Both the position numbers and the translations under genes were made by a program. A stretch of DNA of 34,984 nucleotides, from the NCBI RefSeq assembly GCF_002086285.1, contig NZ_MVHU01000040.1, positions 1 through 34,984 on the forward strand, given 5' to 3'. This document shows, piece after piece, positions 1-8,149 of the stretch; positions within the stretch are counted from its first letter, which is position 1, and every line of letters starts with the position of its first letter. The notes beneath the pieces are model-generated. The model searched no databases, was not told the DNA's origin, and worked only from the letters and a program-made list of their open reading frames with translations. This DNA comes from Mycolicibacter kumamotonensis. Its GTDB lineage: Bacteria > Actinomycetota > Actinomycetes > Mycobacteriales > Mycobacteriaceae.

Positions 1-288
1 AAACACCACCTAATCAAGACGTTCCACGGCTGGCGCGACCGGCAACACGCCGACGGGACCATCGACTGGCTCAGTCCAACCGGCCAGACCTACACCACCA
101 ACCCCGGCAGCCACCTACTCTTCCCTGCGCTGTGCCTACCCACCGGCCAGCTCCCCGAACCGGCCGCCCGGCAACCCGATTGGCTCGGCCGAACCCTGAT
201 GATGCCCACCCGACGACGAACCCGGGCCCAAAACCGAGCCCAAGCCATCGCCGCCGAACGCGCCCTCAACACCAAACCGCCACCCTGA
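1..288 (+). CDS. 13E12-repeat family DUF222/HNH protein, C-terminal fragment
   Basis: Frame 1 is open from the first base to a TGA at 286-288 and gives 95 residues. It begins KHHLIKTFHGWRDRQ, runs through DGTIDWLSPTGQTYTTNPGS and ends in a basic, Arg/Ala-rich tail. A KHH..KT..GW stretch followed by a W.SP.G..Y block is typical of the end of the HNH domain in mycobacterial 13E12/REP-family proteins (DUF222 plus HNH). These are multicopy proteins thought to be nuclease-like, but their cellular role is not established. The start and the DUF222 half lie outside the window, so intactness cannot be judged. It is convergent with coaD with a 14-base gap. The M. tuberculosis neighbour of coaD is purU as I recall, so this looks like an accessory insertion next to a core block. 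Confidence 0.75.
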   Translation, partial: KHHLIKTFHGWRDRQHADGTIDWLSPTGQTYTTNPGSHLLFPALCLPTGQLPEPAARQPDWLGRTLMMPTRRRTRAQNRAQAIAAERALNTKPPP

Positions 289-302
289 CCCGGCGGTAAC
301 GG

Positions 303-779
303 CTAGCGCCCCAGCTTCTCCGCCAGCCGCCGGTTCACCGGCTCGGGCAGCAGATCGGAGACGTCTCCGCCCATGGAGGCCACCTCCTTGGCCAGCGACG
401 ACGACACGAACGAATACCGCGGCGTGGTCGCCACAAAGAAGGTGTCCACCCCGGCGATGTGCTTGTTCATCTGCGCCATCTGCAGCTCGTACTCGAAATC
501 GGTGCCGGTGCGCAGGCCCTTGACGATCGCCGTGAGGCCGCGCTCCCGGACGAAGTCGACCACCAGACCGCGGCCGGACTCGGCACGCACATTGGGCAGA
601 TGCGCGGTGGCCTCACCGATCATCTCCAGGCGCTCCTCCAGGCTGAACATGCCCTTCTTGGCCGGATTGATCAGTACGGCGGCCACCACTTCGTCGAACT
701 GCGCGGCCGCGCGCTCCAGGATGTCGACATGTCCCAGCGTCACCGGGTCGAACGAACCCGGACATACCGCGCCACTCAT
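303..779 (-). CDS. coaD: phosphopantetheine adenylyltransferase CoaD
   Basis: CoaD transfers AMP from ATP to 4'-phosphopantetheine to make dephospho-CoA, the penultimate step of coenzyme A synthesis in the cytoplasm. The protein is 158 residues, the normal bacterial length. It opens with MSGAVCPGSFDPVTLGHVDI, which contains the nucleotidyltransferase T/HxGH-type motif (TLGH) and the GSFDP substrate loop. The C-terminal half carries the conserved RTGTDFEYELQMAQMN and RYSFVSSS segments. The frame is open 29 codons further upstream, but that extension is Arg/Gly-rich and unlike the family, so the ATG at 779 is chosen. It lies 23 bases after rsmD on the same strand and is probably the last gene of the pyc-rsmD-coaD unit. 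Confidence 0.96.
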   Translation of the reverse strand: MSGAVCPGSFDPVTLGHVDILERAAAQFDEVVAAVLINPAKKGMFSLEERLEMIGEATAHLPNVRAESGRGLVVDFVRERGLTAIVKGLRTGTDFEYELQMAQMNKHIAGVDTFFVATTPRYSFVSSSLAKEVASMGGDVSDLLPEPVNRRLAEKLGR

Positions 780-802
780 AGGGGTCGACGCTAGCAGCAG
801 GC

Positions 803-1357
803 CTACGCCAGCTCGGCCAGCTCCAGTCGGGTGTCGCCGTAGCGGCGCGCGGGCCAGGCCTCCCAACCGTCCGGCCAGCGCACCTCGGGACTGGACACTG
901 CCCGCTCGATCACCACGACGGTGCCCGGCCCGGCCCAGCCGCCCTCGGCCAGCAGCACCGGCAGGGCGTCGATATCGGCGGCGGCCATATCGTAGGGCGG
1001 ATCGGCCAGCACCAGATCGACCGGCGCGGCGGTACCGGAGGTCAGCACCGCGGCCACCGTGCCGCGCCGCAGCGTCGCCCCGGGCAGCCCCAGCGCGGCG
1101 ATGTTGCCGGCCAGCACGTCGGCGGCGCGGCGGTCCGATTCGACGAATAGCGCCGAGGCGGCGCCGCGGGACAACGCCTCCAACCCCAGTGCCCCCGAAC
1201 CCGCATACAGATCCAGCACCGCTATCCCGGCCAACTCCAGCCGGGCATCGAGCACGTTGAACAGCGCTTCACGTACCCGGTCGGTGGTGGGCCGGGTTCC
1301 GCGCGGCGGCACGGCGATGCGCCGCCCACCCGCAGAGCCGCCGACGATGCGGGTCAG
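803..1357 (-). CDS. rsmD: 16S rRNA (guanine966-N2)-methyltransferase RsmD
   Basis: RsmD is a Rossmann-fold, SAM-dependent enzyme that methylates G966 of 16S rRNA during 30S assembly. The protein shows VLDLYAGSGALGLEAL (SAM-binding motif I) and VLADPPYD (the catalytic DPPY motif). The conserved start of the family, an RIxGG..GGRRI stretch, is encoded here as TRIVGGSAGGRRIAV but lies upstream of the first standard start codon in this frame (GTG at 1312). The only near-cognate codon that keeps it is CTG at 1357-1355, inside a CTGA overlap with the pyc stop codon. I therefore place the start there, giving 184 residues, normal for RsmD. Starting at GTG 1312 would give 169 residues and lose the conserved N-terminus. 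Function is certain; the start is not. Confidence 0.9.
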   Translation of the reverse strand: MTRIVGGSAGGRRIAVPPRGTRPTTDRVREALFNVLDARLELAGIAVLDLYAGSGALGLEALSRGAASALFVESDRRAADVLAGNIAALGLPGATLRRGTVAAVLTSGTAAPVDLVLADPPYDMAAADIDALPVLLAEGGWAGPGTVVVIERAVSSPEVRWPDGWEAWPARRYGDTRLELAELA

Positions 1358-4300
1358 CTCAACACCACCAGCAGGTCTCCGCCTTCGACCTGTGCGGTCT
1401 GGGCAACCGCCACCCGCGCCACGGTCCCGTCGGCCGGTGCGGTGATGGCGGCCTCCATCTTCATCGCCTCGATGGTGGCGACGGTCTGTCCCGCGGTGAC
1501 CTGATCGCCCTCCGAGACCCCGATGGCCACGACGCCGGCGAACGGCGCGGCGACATGTCCGGGCATGGTGCGATCGGCCTTTTCGGCCACCGGCGCCTCG
1601 CTGGCCACACTGCGGTCACGCACCTCGACCGGCCGAAGCTGGCCGTTGATGATGCACATCACCGTGCGCATGCCCCGTTCATCGGGTTCGGAGATGGCCT
1701 CCAGACCGATCAGCAGTTCCACTCCGCGTTCCAGGCGTACCCGGTGCTCTTCGCCTTGTCGCAGCCCGTAGAAGAACTGGTTGGCCGACAGCTCCGAGGT
1801 GTCGCCGTAGAGGTCGCGGTGCGCCTCGAATTCTTTGGTGGGGCCCGGAAACAGCAGCCGGTTCAGGGTGGCCTGCCGGGTCGGGCCGGCCAATGCCAGC
1901 GCGGCCTCGTCGTCCGCGGAGAGCCGCTGCTCCTCGCGCGCCGGTTCTCGGCCGGCCAGCGCCTTGGTGCGCAACGGTTCCGGCCATCCGCCGGCCGGCT
2001 CCCCCAGTTCTCCACGCAGGAACCCGATCACCGAGTCGGGGATGTCCACCCGCGCCGGGTCGGCGGCGAACTCCTCGGCGGTGATGCCGGCGCCGACCAG
2101 GGCCAGCGCCAGGTCCCCGACCACCTTGGAGCTGGGGGTGACTTTGATCAGCCGGCCCAGCACCGCATCGGCTCCGGCGTAGTTGGCTTCGATGTCCTCG
2201 AACCGGTCGGCCAGCCCCAGCGCCTTGGCCTGCTGGTGCAGGTTGGACAGCTGCCCGCCGGGAATCTCGTGCCGGTAAACCCGGCCGGTCGGCCCGGCAA
2301 GCCCGGATTCAAACGGCGAGTAGACCCTTCGAACCCCTTCCCAGTACGGCTCCAGATCGCACACCGCCGACAAAGACAGACCGGTGTCGAAATCGGTGTG
2401 TGCGGCGGCGGCCACGATCGAGCTCAGCGCAGGCTGGCTGGTGGTGCCGGCCAGCGGCGCGGACGCCCCGTCGACGGCGTCGGCGCCGGCATGCCAGGCC
2501 GCCTCGTAGCTGGCCAGCTGGCCGCCCGGGGTGTCGTGGGTGTGGACGTGGATCGGTAGATCGAAGCGGCTGCGCAGCGCACTGACCAGTGTGGTCGCCG
2601 CGGTGGGACGCAACAGACCGGCCATGTCCTTGATCGCCAGCACATGCGCGCCCGCGTCGACGATCTGCTCGGCGAGCTTGAGGTAGTAGTCCAGGGTGTA
2701 TAGGTTCTCGGCCGGATTGGCGAGATCGCCGGTGTAGCACATCGCGACTTCGGCTACCGCAGAACCGGTTTCGCGCACCGCGTCGATCGCCGGGCGCATC
2801 GATTCGACATTGTTGAGCGCGTCGAAGATCCGGAAGATGTCGATACCGGTTGAGGTGGCCTCATCCACGAACGCCGAGCACACCGATTCCGGATAGGGCG
2901 TGTAACCCACGGTGTTGCGGCCACGCAACAACATCTGCAGGCAGATGTTGGGCAGCGCCTCACGCAGTGCGGCCAGCCGCTCCCACGGGTCTTCCTTCAA
3001 GAATCGCAGCGCCACATCGTAAGTCGCCCCGCCCCAGCACTCCACCGACAGCAGCTGCGGAGTGGTGCGAGCAATGTAGGGCGCCACATTGAGCAGGCCC
3101 TTGGTACGCAGCCGGGTGGCCAGCAGCGACTGATGGGCATCGCGGAACGTGGTGTCGGTGACCCCGACCGCCGGCGATTCCCGCAGCCAGCGGGCGAAGC
3201 CTTCCGGACCGAGCTTCGTCAGTCGCTGTTTGGAGCCCGGTGGCGGCGCACTCGCCAACTCGATCTTGGGCAGCTTGTCGCGCGGGTACACCGCAGAGGG
3301 CCGCGACCCGTGCGGCTTGTTGACGGTCACGTCGGCCAGGTAGTTCAGGATCTTGGTGCCGCGGTCGGCCGATGCGTGCGAGGTCAACAGTTGCGGGCGT
3401 TCGTCGATGAACGAGGTGGTCACGTTTCCGGCGCGGAAGTCGGGATCGTCGAGCACCGCTTGCAAAAACGGGATGTTCGTCGACACGCCCCGGATGCGGA
3501 ACTCGGCGATAGCCCGCCGGGCCCGGTTCACCGCGGTGGGAAAATCACGGCCCCGGCAGGTCAGTTTGACCAGCATCGAGTCGAAGTGCGGGCTGACCTC
3601 CGCGCCCAGATTGGTGCCCCCGTCCAACCGGATACCGGCGCCGCCGGGGCTGCGGTAGGCGGTGATGCGGCCGGTGTCGGGCCGGAAACCGTTCGCCGGG
3701 TCCTCGGTGGTGATCCGGCACTGCAGTGCCGCGCCGTGGCCGACGATGTCCTCCTGGCGCAGGCCCAGATCGTCCAGTGACTCCCCGGCGGCGACGCGCA
3801 GCTGGGCCGAGACCAGGTCGACGTCGGTGATCTCCTCGGTGACGGTGTGCTCCACCTGGATTCGCGGGTTCATCTCGATGAAGACGTAGTGGCCGCGCTC
3901 GTCGAGCAGGAACTCCACCGTGCCCGCACAGCTGTAGCCGATGTGCCGCGCGAACGCGACGGCGTCGGCGCAGATCTTCTCGCGCAGCACCGGGTCCAGG
4001 TTCGGCGCCGGCGCCAACTCCACGACCTTCTGGTGCCGGCGTTGCACGCTGCAGTCCCGCTCATACAGGTGCACGACGTTGCCGTGGGTGTCGGCCAGGA
4101 TCTGTACTTCGATGTGACGCGGGTTGATCACCGCCTGCTCGAGATAGACCGTCGCATCGCCGAAAGCGGACTCGGCTTCCCGGCTGGCGGCTTCGACGGC
4201 CTCGGCCAGTCCGCCGATGTCGGCGACCCGGCGCATCCCGCGGCCACCCCCGCCCGCGACCGCCTTGACGAACAGCGGAAAGGACATATCGGCTGCGGCC

Positions 4301-4737
4301 GAGAGTAATTCGTCGACCGATTGCGACGGCTGCGACGCCGCCAGCACCGGCAACCCGGCCTCACGCGCGGCGGCCACCGCACGTGCCTTGTTGCCCGCCA
4401 ACGCCAAGACGGCCGCGCCGGGGCCGACGAACGTGATGCCCTCGTCCGCACAGGCCTGCGCCAGCCGCGGGTTCTCCGAGAGGAAGCCGTAGCCGGGATA
4501 GACCGCATCGGCCCCACAACGCTTGGCGGTGGCGACGATCGCCTCCACCGACAGGTAGCCGCGTACCGGGTGCCCCCGCTCGCCGATCTGGTAGGACTCG
4601 TCGGCCTTGAGTCGGTGCACCGAATTGCGGTCCTCGTAGGCGTAGACCGCGACCGTCTGGATGCCGAGCTCATAGGCGGCGCGAAACGCGCGGATCGCGA
4701 TCTCTCCGCGGTTGGCGACCAGCACTTTGGAGATCAC
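1354..4737 (-). CDS. pyc: pyruvate carboxylase
   Basis: This biotin enzyme carboxylates pyruvate to oxaloacetate using ATP and bicarbonate, an anaplerotic step. The 1127-residue chain has the full single-chain architecture. A biotin carboxylase domain covers about 1-450, with the glycine-rich ATP loop AVAGGGGRGMRR near 165 and EMNPRIQVEHTVTE near 290. The carboxyltransferase domain starts at VTDTTFRDAHQSLLATR near 525, with the likely carbamylated lysine in AIKDMAGL near 703. A C-terminal biotinyl domain carries the attachment lysine in EAMKMEA near 1092. The start is GTG at 4737, preceded at good spacing by AAGGGG. It lies 10 bases after the VKOR gene and its stop overlaps rsmD, so it is probably co-transcribed with both. 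The length matches the M. tuberculosis protein (Rv2967c) as I recall it. Confidence 0.97.
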   Translation of the reverse strand: MISKVLVANRGEIAIRAFRAAYELGIQTVAVYAYEDRNSVHRLKADESYQIGERGHPVRGYLSVEAIVATAKRCGADAVYPGYGFLSENPRLAQACADEGITFVGPGAAVLALAGNKARAVAAAREAGLPVLAASQPSQSVDELLSAAADMSFPLFVKAVAGGGGRGMRRVADIGGLAEAVEAASREAESAFGDATVYLEQAVINPRHIEVQILADTHGNVVHLYERDCSVQRRHQKVVELAPAPNLDPVLREKICADAVAFARHIGYSCAGTVEFLLDERGHYVFIEMNPRIQVEHTVTEEITDVDLVSAQLRVAAGESLDDLGLRQEDIVGHGAALQCRITTEDPANGFRPDTGRITAYRSPGGAGIRLDGGTNLGAEVSPHFDSMLVKLTCRGRDFPTAVNRARRAIAEFRIRGVSTNIPFLQAVLDDPDFRAGNVTTSFIDERPQLLTSHASADRGTKILNYLADVTVNKPHGSRPSAVYPRDKLPKIELASAPPPGSKQRLTKLGPEGFARWLRESPAVGVTDTTFRDAHQSLLATRLRTKGLLNVAPYIARTTPQLLSVECWGGATYDVALRFLKEDPWERLAALREALPNICLQMLLRGRNTVGYTPYPESVCSAFVDEATSTGIDIFRIFDALNNVESMRPAIDAVRETGSAVAEVAMCYTGDLANPAENLYTLDYYLKLAEQIVDAGAHVLAIKDMAGLLRPTAATTLVSALRSRFDLPIHVHTHDTPGGQLASYEAAWHAGADAVDGASAPLAGTTSQPALSSIVAAAAHTDFDTGLSLSAVCDLEPYWEGVRRVYSPFESGLAGPTGRVYRHEIPGGQLSNLHQQAKALGLADRFEDIEANYAGADAVLGRLIKVTPSSKVVGDLALALVGAGITAEEFAADPARVDIPDSVIGFLRGELGEPAGGWPEPLRTKALAGREPAREEQRLSADDEAALALAGPTRQATLNRLLFPGPTKEFEAHRDLYGDTSELSANQFFYGLRQGEEHRVRLERGVELLIGLEAISEPDERGMRTVMCIINGQLRPVEVRDRSVASEAPVAEKADRTMPGHVAAPFAGVVAIGVSEGDQVTAGQTVATIEAMKMEAAITAPADGTVARVAVAQTAQVEGGDLLVVLS

Positions 4738-4747
4738 AGGGCACCCC

Positions 4748-5368
4748 TTAAATCAGCGTCAGCCAGTAGTCCTGAAATCTGAGGAATATCAACAGGAATA
4801 CCGCGATAAACCATAACGCAGTAAGCGTCCATCGCCACCGGTGCAAATGGTGCAAAATCTTGCGTTGATCAGCGGGCCCGAATGCGAAGGTTGCAAATCC
4901 CACTAGCAGCAACACCGTTACCGCCCAGACCACCATGCAGTACGGGCATAACGCCCCGATCCGGTACAGACTTTGGAAGATCAGCCAATGCACAAAACCG
5001 ACACCGACCAGCGTCCCGAGCGTCAAGCCGATCCAATACCACCGCGGCAGAGAAGTTTTCGTGACGGCCAACACACCAGTGACCACCACCACAGTAAAGG
5101 CGACGATTCCCAGAAGCGGATTGGGGAATCCCAGCACCGACGCCTGCGGAGTAGCCATCACCGAACCGCAGGACAGCACCGGGTTGAGATTGCATGACGG
5201 CACGTACGCCGCATCGGTCAGCAGCCGGATCTTCTCCACGGTCAACGTGACCGAGGCCCCCAGACCGATCAGCCCGGCGATCAGCACCGCCCATGCCGCG
5301 GGCGCCGACACCGTCACCCCCGGCGCCGGCGGGGGTGACGACTCGACCGCCGACGCCGTGATGGTCAC
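4748..5368 (-). CDS. VKOR-family disulfide bond-forming membrane protein
   Basis: Mycobacterial VKOR takes electrons from the DsbA-like oxidant in the cell envelope and passes them to quinone, so it replaces DsbB. The 206-residue protein has an N-terminal linker, then about five hydrophobic segments (roughly 25-47, 80-102, 110-132, 140-163 and 180-197). It carries the two cysteine pairs of the family: C59 and C67 in the loop SCNLNPVLSCG, and C141/C144 in LCPYC. The start is a GTG at 5368 that overlaps the TGA of the upstream dsbA-like gene by four bases. The frame is open further upstream, but that part lies inside the neighbour and is not membrane-like. Adjacency to the DsbA-like partner supports the function strongly. 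It is the likely counterpart of Rv2968c. Confidence 0.95.
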   Translation of the reverse strand: MTITASAVESSPPPAPGVTVSAPAAWAVLIAGLIGLGASVTLTVEKIRLLTDAAYVPSCNLNPVLSCGSVMATPQASVLGFPNPLLGIVAFTVVVVTGVLAVTKTSLPRWYWIGLTLGTLVGVGFVHWLIFQSLYRIGALCPYCMVVWAVTVLLLVGFATFAFGPADQRKILHHLHRWRWTLTALWFIAVFLLIFLRFQDYWLTLI

Positions 5369-6123
5369 GATTCCTTGGTCGGCGGCACGTCCATACCGGG
5401 CAGGTCGCCGACGATCTCCCGAATCTTCGAGACCAGGGCCTCCGGGGTCGACGGGCGGTAGTCCTCGCCGTTGATGCGCAGCGTGGGGGTGGCGTGGATG
5501 CCGGCTGCGGCGGCCATGCCGCCCACCATCTTGAGGTATTTGCCGCTGTTGATACACCCCGGAACGCTGCCGGCAGCACCGGCTTGGCGGGCCAGCTCGA
5601 TCAGGCGCTTGTTGTCGGGGAAGTCGGTCCCGATCTCCGACGGCTGCAACTCCGCGGTGTACAGCGCGGTGTGGAACCGGCGGAAGGCATCGATGCTCTC
5701 GTCGGCGACGCAGTACGCCGCGGCACCGGCGCGCGAGGAGTAGTTGTCGTTCTGCGAGCGGTCCAGGATCGCGACCATGTGGTAGTCGGCCGCGATCGCC
5801 CCGCTGTCGATCAGCCGGGAGACCGTCGGGCCGAGCACCCGTTCGAGGTTGCCGCAGGCCGGGCAGAGGAAGTCCTCGTAGAACGACACCACGGCCTTGG
5901 GCTCGTCGGTGCCGTCGCGGGTGACCAGCTTGCTCGATGTCACCCGGATCGCTTCGCCGGCGCCCGCGCCCTTCTTATGGCTGTTGGACACCACGATGTA
6001 GCCGATGAGCCCCACCGCGAAAAGCACCACGATCGCGACGAGCCCGATCTGCATGGCGAGGTTGCGTTTGTGATCGGCGGCCCTCAAGCCGGAGGCGGCG
6101 GGGCGTTTGGGTTTGCTGGCCAC
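5365..6123 (-). CDS. membrane-anchored DsbA-like thiol oxidoreductase
   Basis: Predicted to introduce disulfides into exported proteins outside the cytoplasmic membrane. The 252-residue protein has a short basic cytosolic N-terminus, one membrane segment at about 24-46 and an extracytoplasmic thioredoxin-like domain. The active site is CPAC at C87-C90 (FLCPACGN). A cis-proline loop is visible as HATPTL, and extra cysteines (AAYCV, VPGCIN) may form the second, structural disulfide known for the mycobacterial enzyme. The start is GTG at 6123 with GAGGA about 10 bases upstream. Its stop overlaps the VKOR start (GTGA), pairing oxidant and re-oxidant in one transcript. It is the likely counterpart of Rv2969c. 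The name DsbA is used by function, not by close sequence identity to E. coli DsbA. Confidence 0.93.
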   Translation of the reverse strand: MASKPKRPAASGLRAADHKRNLAMQIGLVAIVVLFAVGLIGYIVVSNSHKKGAGAGEAIRVTSSKLVTRDGTDEPKAVVSFYEDFLCPACGNLERVLGPTVSRLIDSGAIAADYHMVAILDRSQNDNYSSRAGAAAYCVADESIDAFRRFHTALYTAELQPSEIGTDFPDNKRLIELARQAGAAGSVPGCINSGKYLKMVGGMAAAAGIHATPTLRINGEDYRPSTPEALVSKIREIVGDLPGMDVPPTKES

Positions 6124-6188
6124 AGTCGGTTGGTCCTCGTGTTCGGTGGTCGGGTTGCGGTTCAGCGTACCGGCGTGAGCTGGCGGCC

Positions 6189-7304
6189 TCAGCCGCGGCT
6201 GAGGTGGGCCCGCAGCGCCGAGATCAACTCGGTGGTCGCGGTGGCGCTGCCACCGCCGAGCGGGAACAGGTTGACGAAACCGTGCGTCAGCGATCGCATC
6301 CGCCGCAGGTCGACGACGACCCCGGCGTCGCGCAGCGCGGTGGCGAACTGGTCGCCTTCGTCGTGCAGCGGATCGAATCCGGCGACGGCGATCAGCGCGG
6401 GCGGTAGCCCGGAGAAGTCCGCAGCCCGCAACGGCGATACCCGCGGGTCGCTCGGATCAAGCTGGGAGCGGCCCACGTACTGGTCGGTGAACCAGTCGAT
6501 GTCGTGCTTGGTGAGCAGATAACCGTCGGCGTAGAGCGTGCGCGAGCGGGTCTGGGCTGCCACGTCGGTCACCGGGTAGAGCAGCCACTGCAGAATCGGC
6601 GTCGGTCCGCCGTCATCGCGCGCCCGCATCGCCACCGCCGCGGCCAGGTTGCCGCCGGCGCTGTCTCCGCCCACCGCCACGTGCCCGGGAATACCGCCCA
6701 GCTCCGCTGCGTGGTCATAGGCCCATCGGAACGCGGCGTAGGCGTCGTCGAGCGCGGCCGGTGCGGGGTGCTCGGGGGCCAGCCGGTAGTCGACGGAGAG
6801 CACCACCACTTCGGCGTCACGGCACGTCAGCCGGCATATCGCGTCGTGGGTGTCGAGGTCTCCGACCACGAATCCGCCGCCGTGATAGAAGACCAGCACG
6901 GGGTGGGCCGCGCCAGCGGTACTACCGGCAGGCCGGTAATGCCGGGCGGCGATGTCGCCGGCCGGACCGGGCAGTGAGATGTCGTGGATCTCGCAGCCGT
7001 GGATATCGGTGCCGCCGAGCCCGGCGGTGAGCTCACGCATTTGGGCTCGGGACGCGACCGCGTCGTCACCGGCGACGATGCCGTTGATGCCCAGTGCACG
7101 CTGCCCGGCCAACGCCAACCGCAACGTGGGGTCCAGGGTGTTGCCGTCGATGGTCACCGACCGGCCACCGGTCAACAGCCGCTGCACCCCGATCGGCAGC
7201 TTCGGCGTCACCTTCATCCCGGCGCTGAAGACGCTGCTCTGCAGCTGTTGGGCCCACCGCGCGGCCGACCCGGAGACGGGTCCGCCTGGCAGACTTCGGG
7301 GCAT
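6189..7304 (-). CDS. lipN: alpha/beta-hydrolase esterase/lipase LipN
   Basis: A hormone-sensitive-lipase-type (family IV) carboxylesterase that hydrolyses short acyl esters; the physiological substrate is unknown. The 371-residue protein shows the oxyanion-hole motif HGGG at 141-144, the nucleophile elbow GDSAG with S215, and later FDPLHDEGD and LTHGF segments that carry the acidic and histidine members of the triad. The N-terminal MPRSLPG and ITDGNTLDPT-like region (TIDGNTLDPTLRLAL) resembles M. tuberculosis LipN (Rv2970c). The start is ATG at 7304. A TTG 12 codons upstream is possible but has no conserved residues. The ATG overlaps the divergent reductase start, so no room remains for a normal promoter between them. 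The dsbA-like gene begins 65 bases downstream on the same strand. Confidence 0.9.
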   Translation of the reverse strand: MPRSLPGGPVSGSAARWAQQLQSSVFSAGMKVTPKLPIGVQRLLTGGRSVTIDGNTLDPTLRLALAGQRALGINGIVAGDDAVASRAQMRELTAGLGGTDIHGCEIHDISLPGPAGDIAARHYRPAGSTAGAAHPVLVFYHGGGFVVGDLDTHDAICRLTCRDAEVVVLSVDYRLAPEHPAPAALDDAYAAFRWAYDHAAELGGIPGHVAVGGDSAGGNLAAAVAMRARDDGGPTPILQWLLYPVTDVAAQTRSRTLYADGYLLTKHDIDWFTDQYVGRSQLDPSDPRVSPLRAADFSGLPPALIAVAGFDPLHDEGDQFATALRDAGVVVDLRRMRSLTHGFVNLFPLGGGSATATTELISALRAHLSRG

Positions 7305-8148
7305 GGTCGTTCGAAGTAATTTGCGCTCGGTCACGCTCAACGACGGTAATTCGATCCCCGCCCTCGGTTTCGGGGTTTACAAGATTTCGCCCGCCGACAC
7401 CGAGCGGGCGGTGACCACCGCGCTCGCGGCGGGATACCGCCACATCGACACCGCGGCGCTGTACGGCAACGAGCGCGAGGTCGGCCGTGCGGTGGCGGCA
7501 TCGGGCCTGCCGCGCGAGGACGTCTATGTCGTCACCAAGGTGTGGAACGCCGACCAGGGCTACGATTCGACGCTCGCCGCGTTCGAGAAGAGCATGGGCC
7601 GACTCGGTCTCGACGTGCTGGACCTGTACCTGATCCATTGGCCGCTTCCGGCGCGCGGCAAATTCGTCGATACCTTCCGGGCCTTGGCGCACCTGCGCGA
7701 TCAGGGCCGGATCCGCTCGATCGGGGTGAGCAACTTCGCACCCGAGCACCTCGAGATGCTCATCGACGGGACCGGCATCGTGCCCGTGGTCAACCAGGTC
7801 GAGCTGCACCCCCGGTTCAGCCAGGCCGAACTCCGCGAAGTGCACTCCCGCCTGGGTATCGCCACCGAGGCGTGGGCGCCGCTCGGGCGGGGTTCGCTGC
7901 TGTCACACCCGACGGTCACCGAGGTCGCGCAGCGTTGCGGCAAGACACCGGCGCAGGTGCTGATCCGGTGGCACATCCAACTCGGTAATATCGTTATTCC
8001 GAAATCGGTCAACCCTGAACGCATCGTCAGCAACGTCGAAGTCTTCGACTTCGAACTCGGCACGGCCCAGATGGCCGCGATATCCTCGCTCGACGACGGC
8101 GCCCGACTGGGACCCGATCCACGCACATTCGACTACACAGGTAGGTGA
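7303..8148 (+). CDS. aldo/keto reductase, first of a tandem pair
   Basis: An NADPH-dependent aldo/keto reductase with a (beta/alpha)8 barrel; the substrate is unknown. The 281-residue protein has the AKR tetrad: D and Y in HIDTAALYGNE, K in VVTKVW and H in LIHWP. It also has the SIGVSNF strand and a C-terminal IPKSVNPERI cofactor-binding segment, which are typical of AKR5-type enzymes. The ATG at 7303 gives MVVRSNLRSVTLNDG, but it shares the tetranucleotide CATG with the lipN start. A TTG at 7321 (LRSVTLNDG) is a reasonable alternative. Only the second reductase has a clear M. tuberculosis counterpart as I recall; M. smegmatis carries a comparable tandem pair. The stop is one base before the start of the next reductase, so the two are co-transcribed. 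Confidence 0.9.
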   Translation: MVVRSNLRSVTLNDGNSIPALGFGVYKISPADTERAVTTALAAGYRHIDTAALYGNEREVGRAVAASGLPREDVYVVTKVWNADQGYDSTLAAFEKSMGRLGLDVLDLYLIHWPLPARGKFVDTFRALAHLRDQGRIRSIGVSNFAPEHLEMLIDGTGIVPVVNQVELHPRFSQAELREVHSRLGIATEAWAPLGRGSLLSHPTVTEVAQRCGKTPAQVLIRWHIQLGNIVIPKSVNPERIVSNVEVFDFELGTAQMAAISSLDDGARLGPDPRTFDYTGR

Positions 8149-8149
8149 G

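Noticed and set aside
780..866. N-terminal extension of coaD by 29 residues
   Set aside because: It is Arg/Gly-rich and not conserved, runs into rsmD, and the family starts at MSGAVCPGSFDP.
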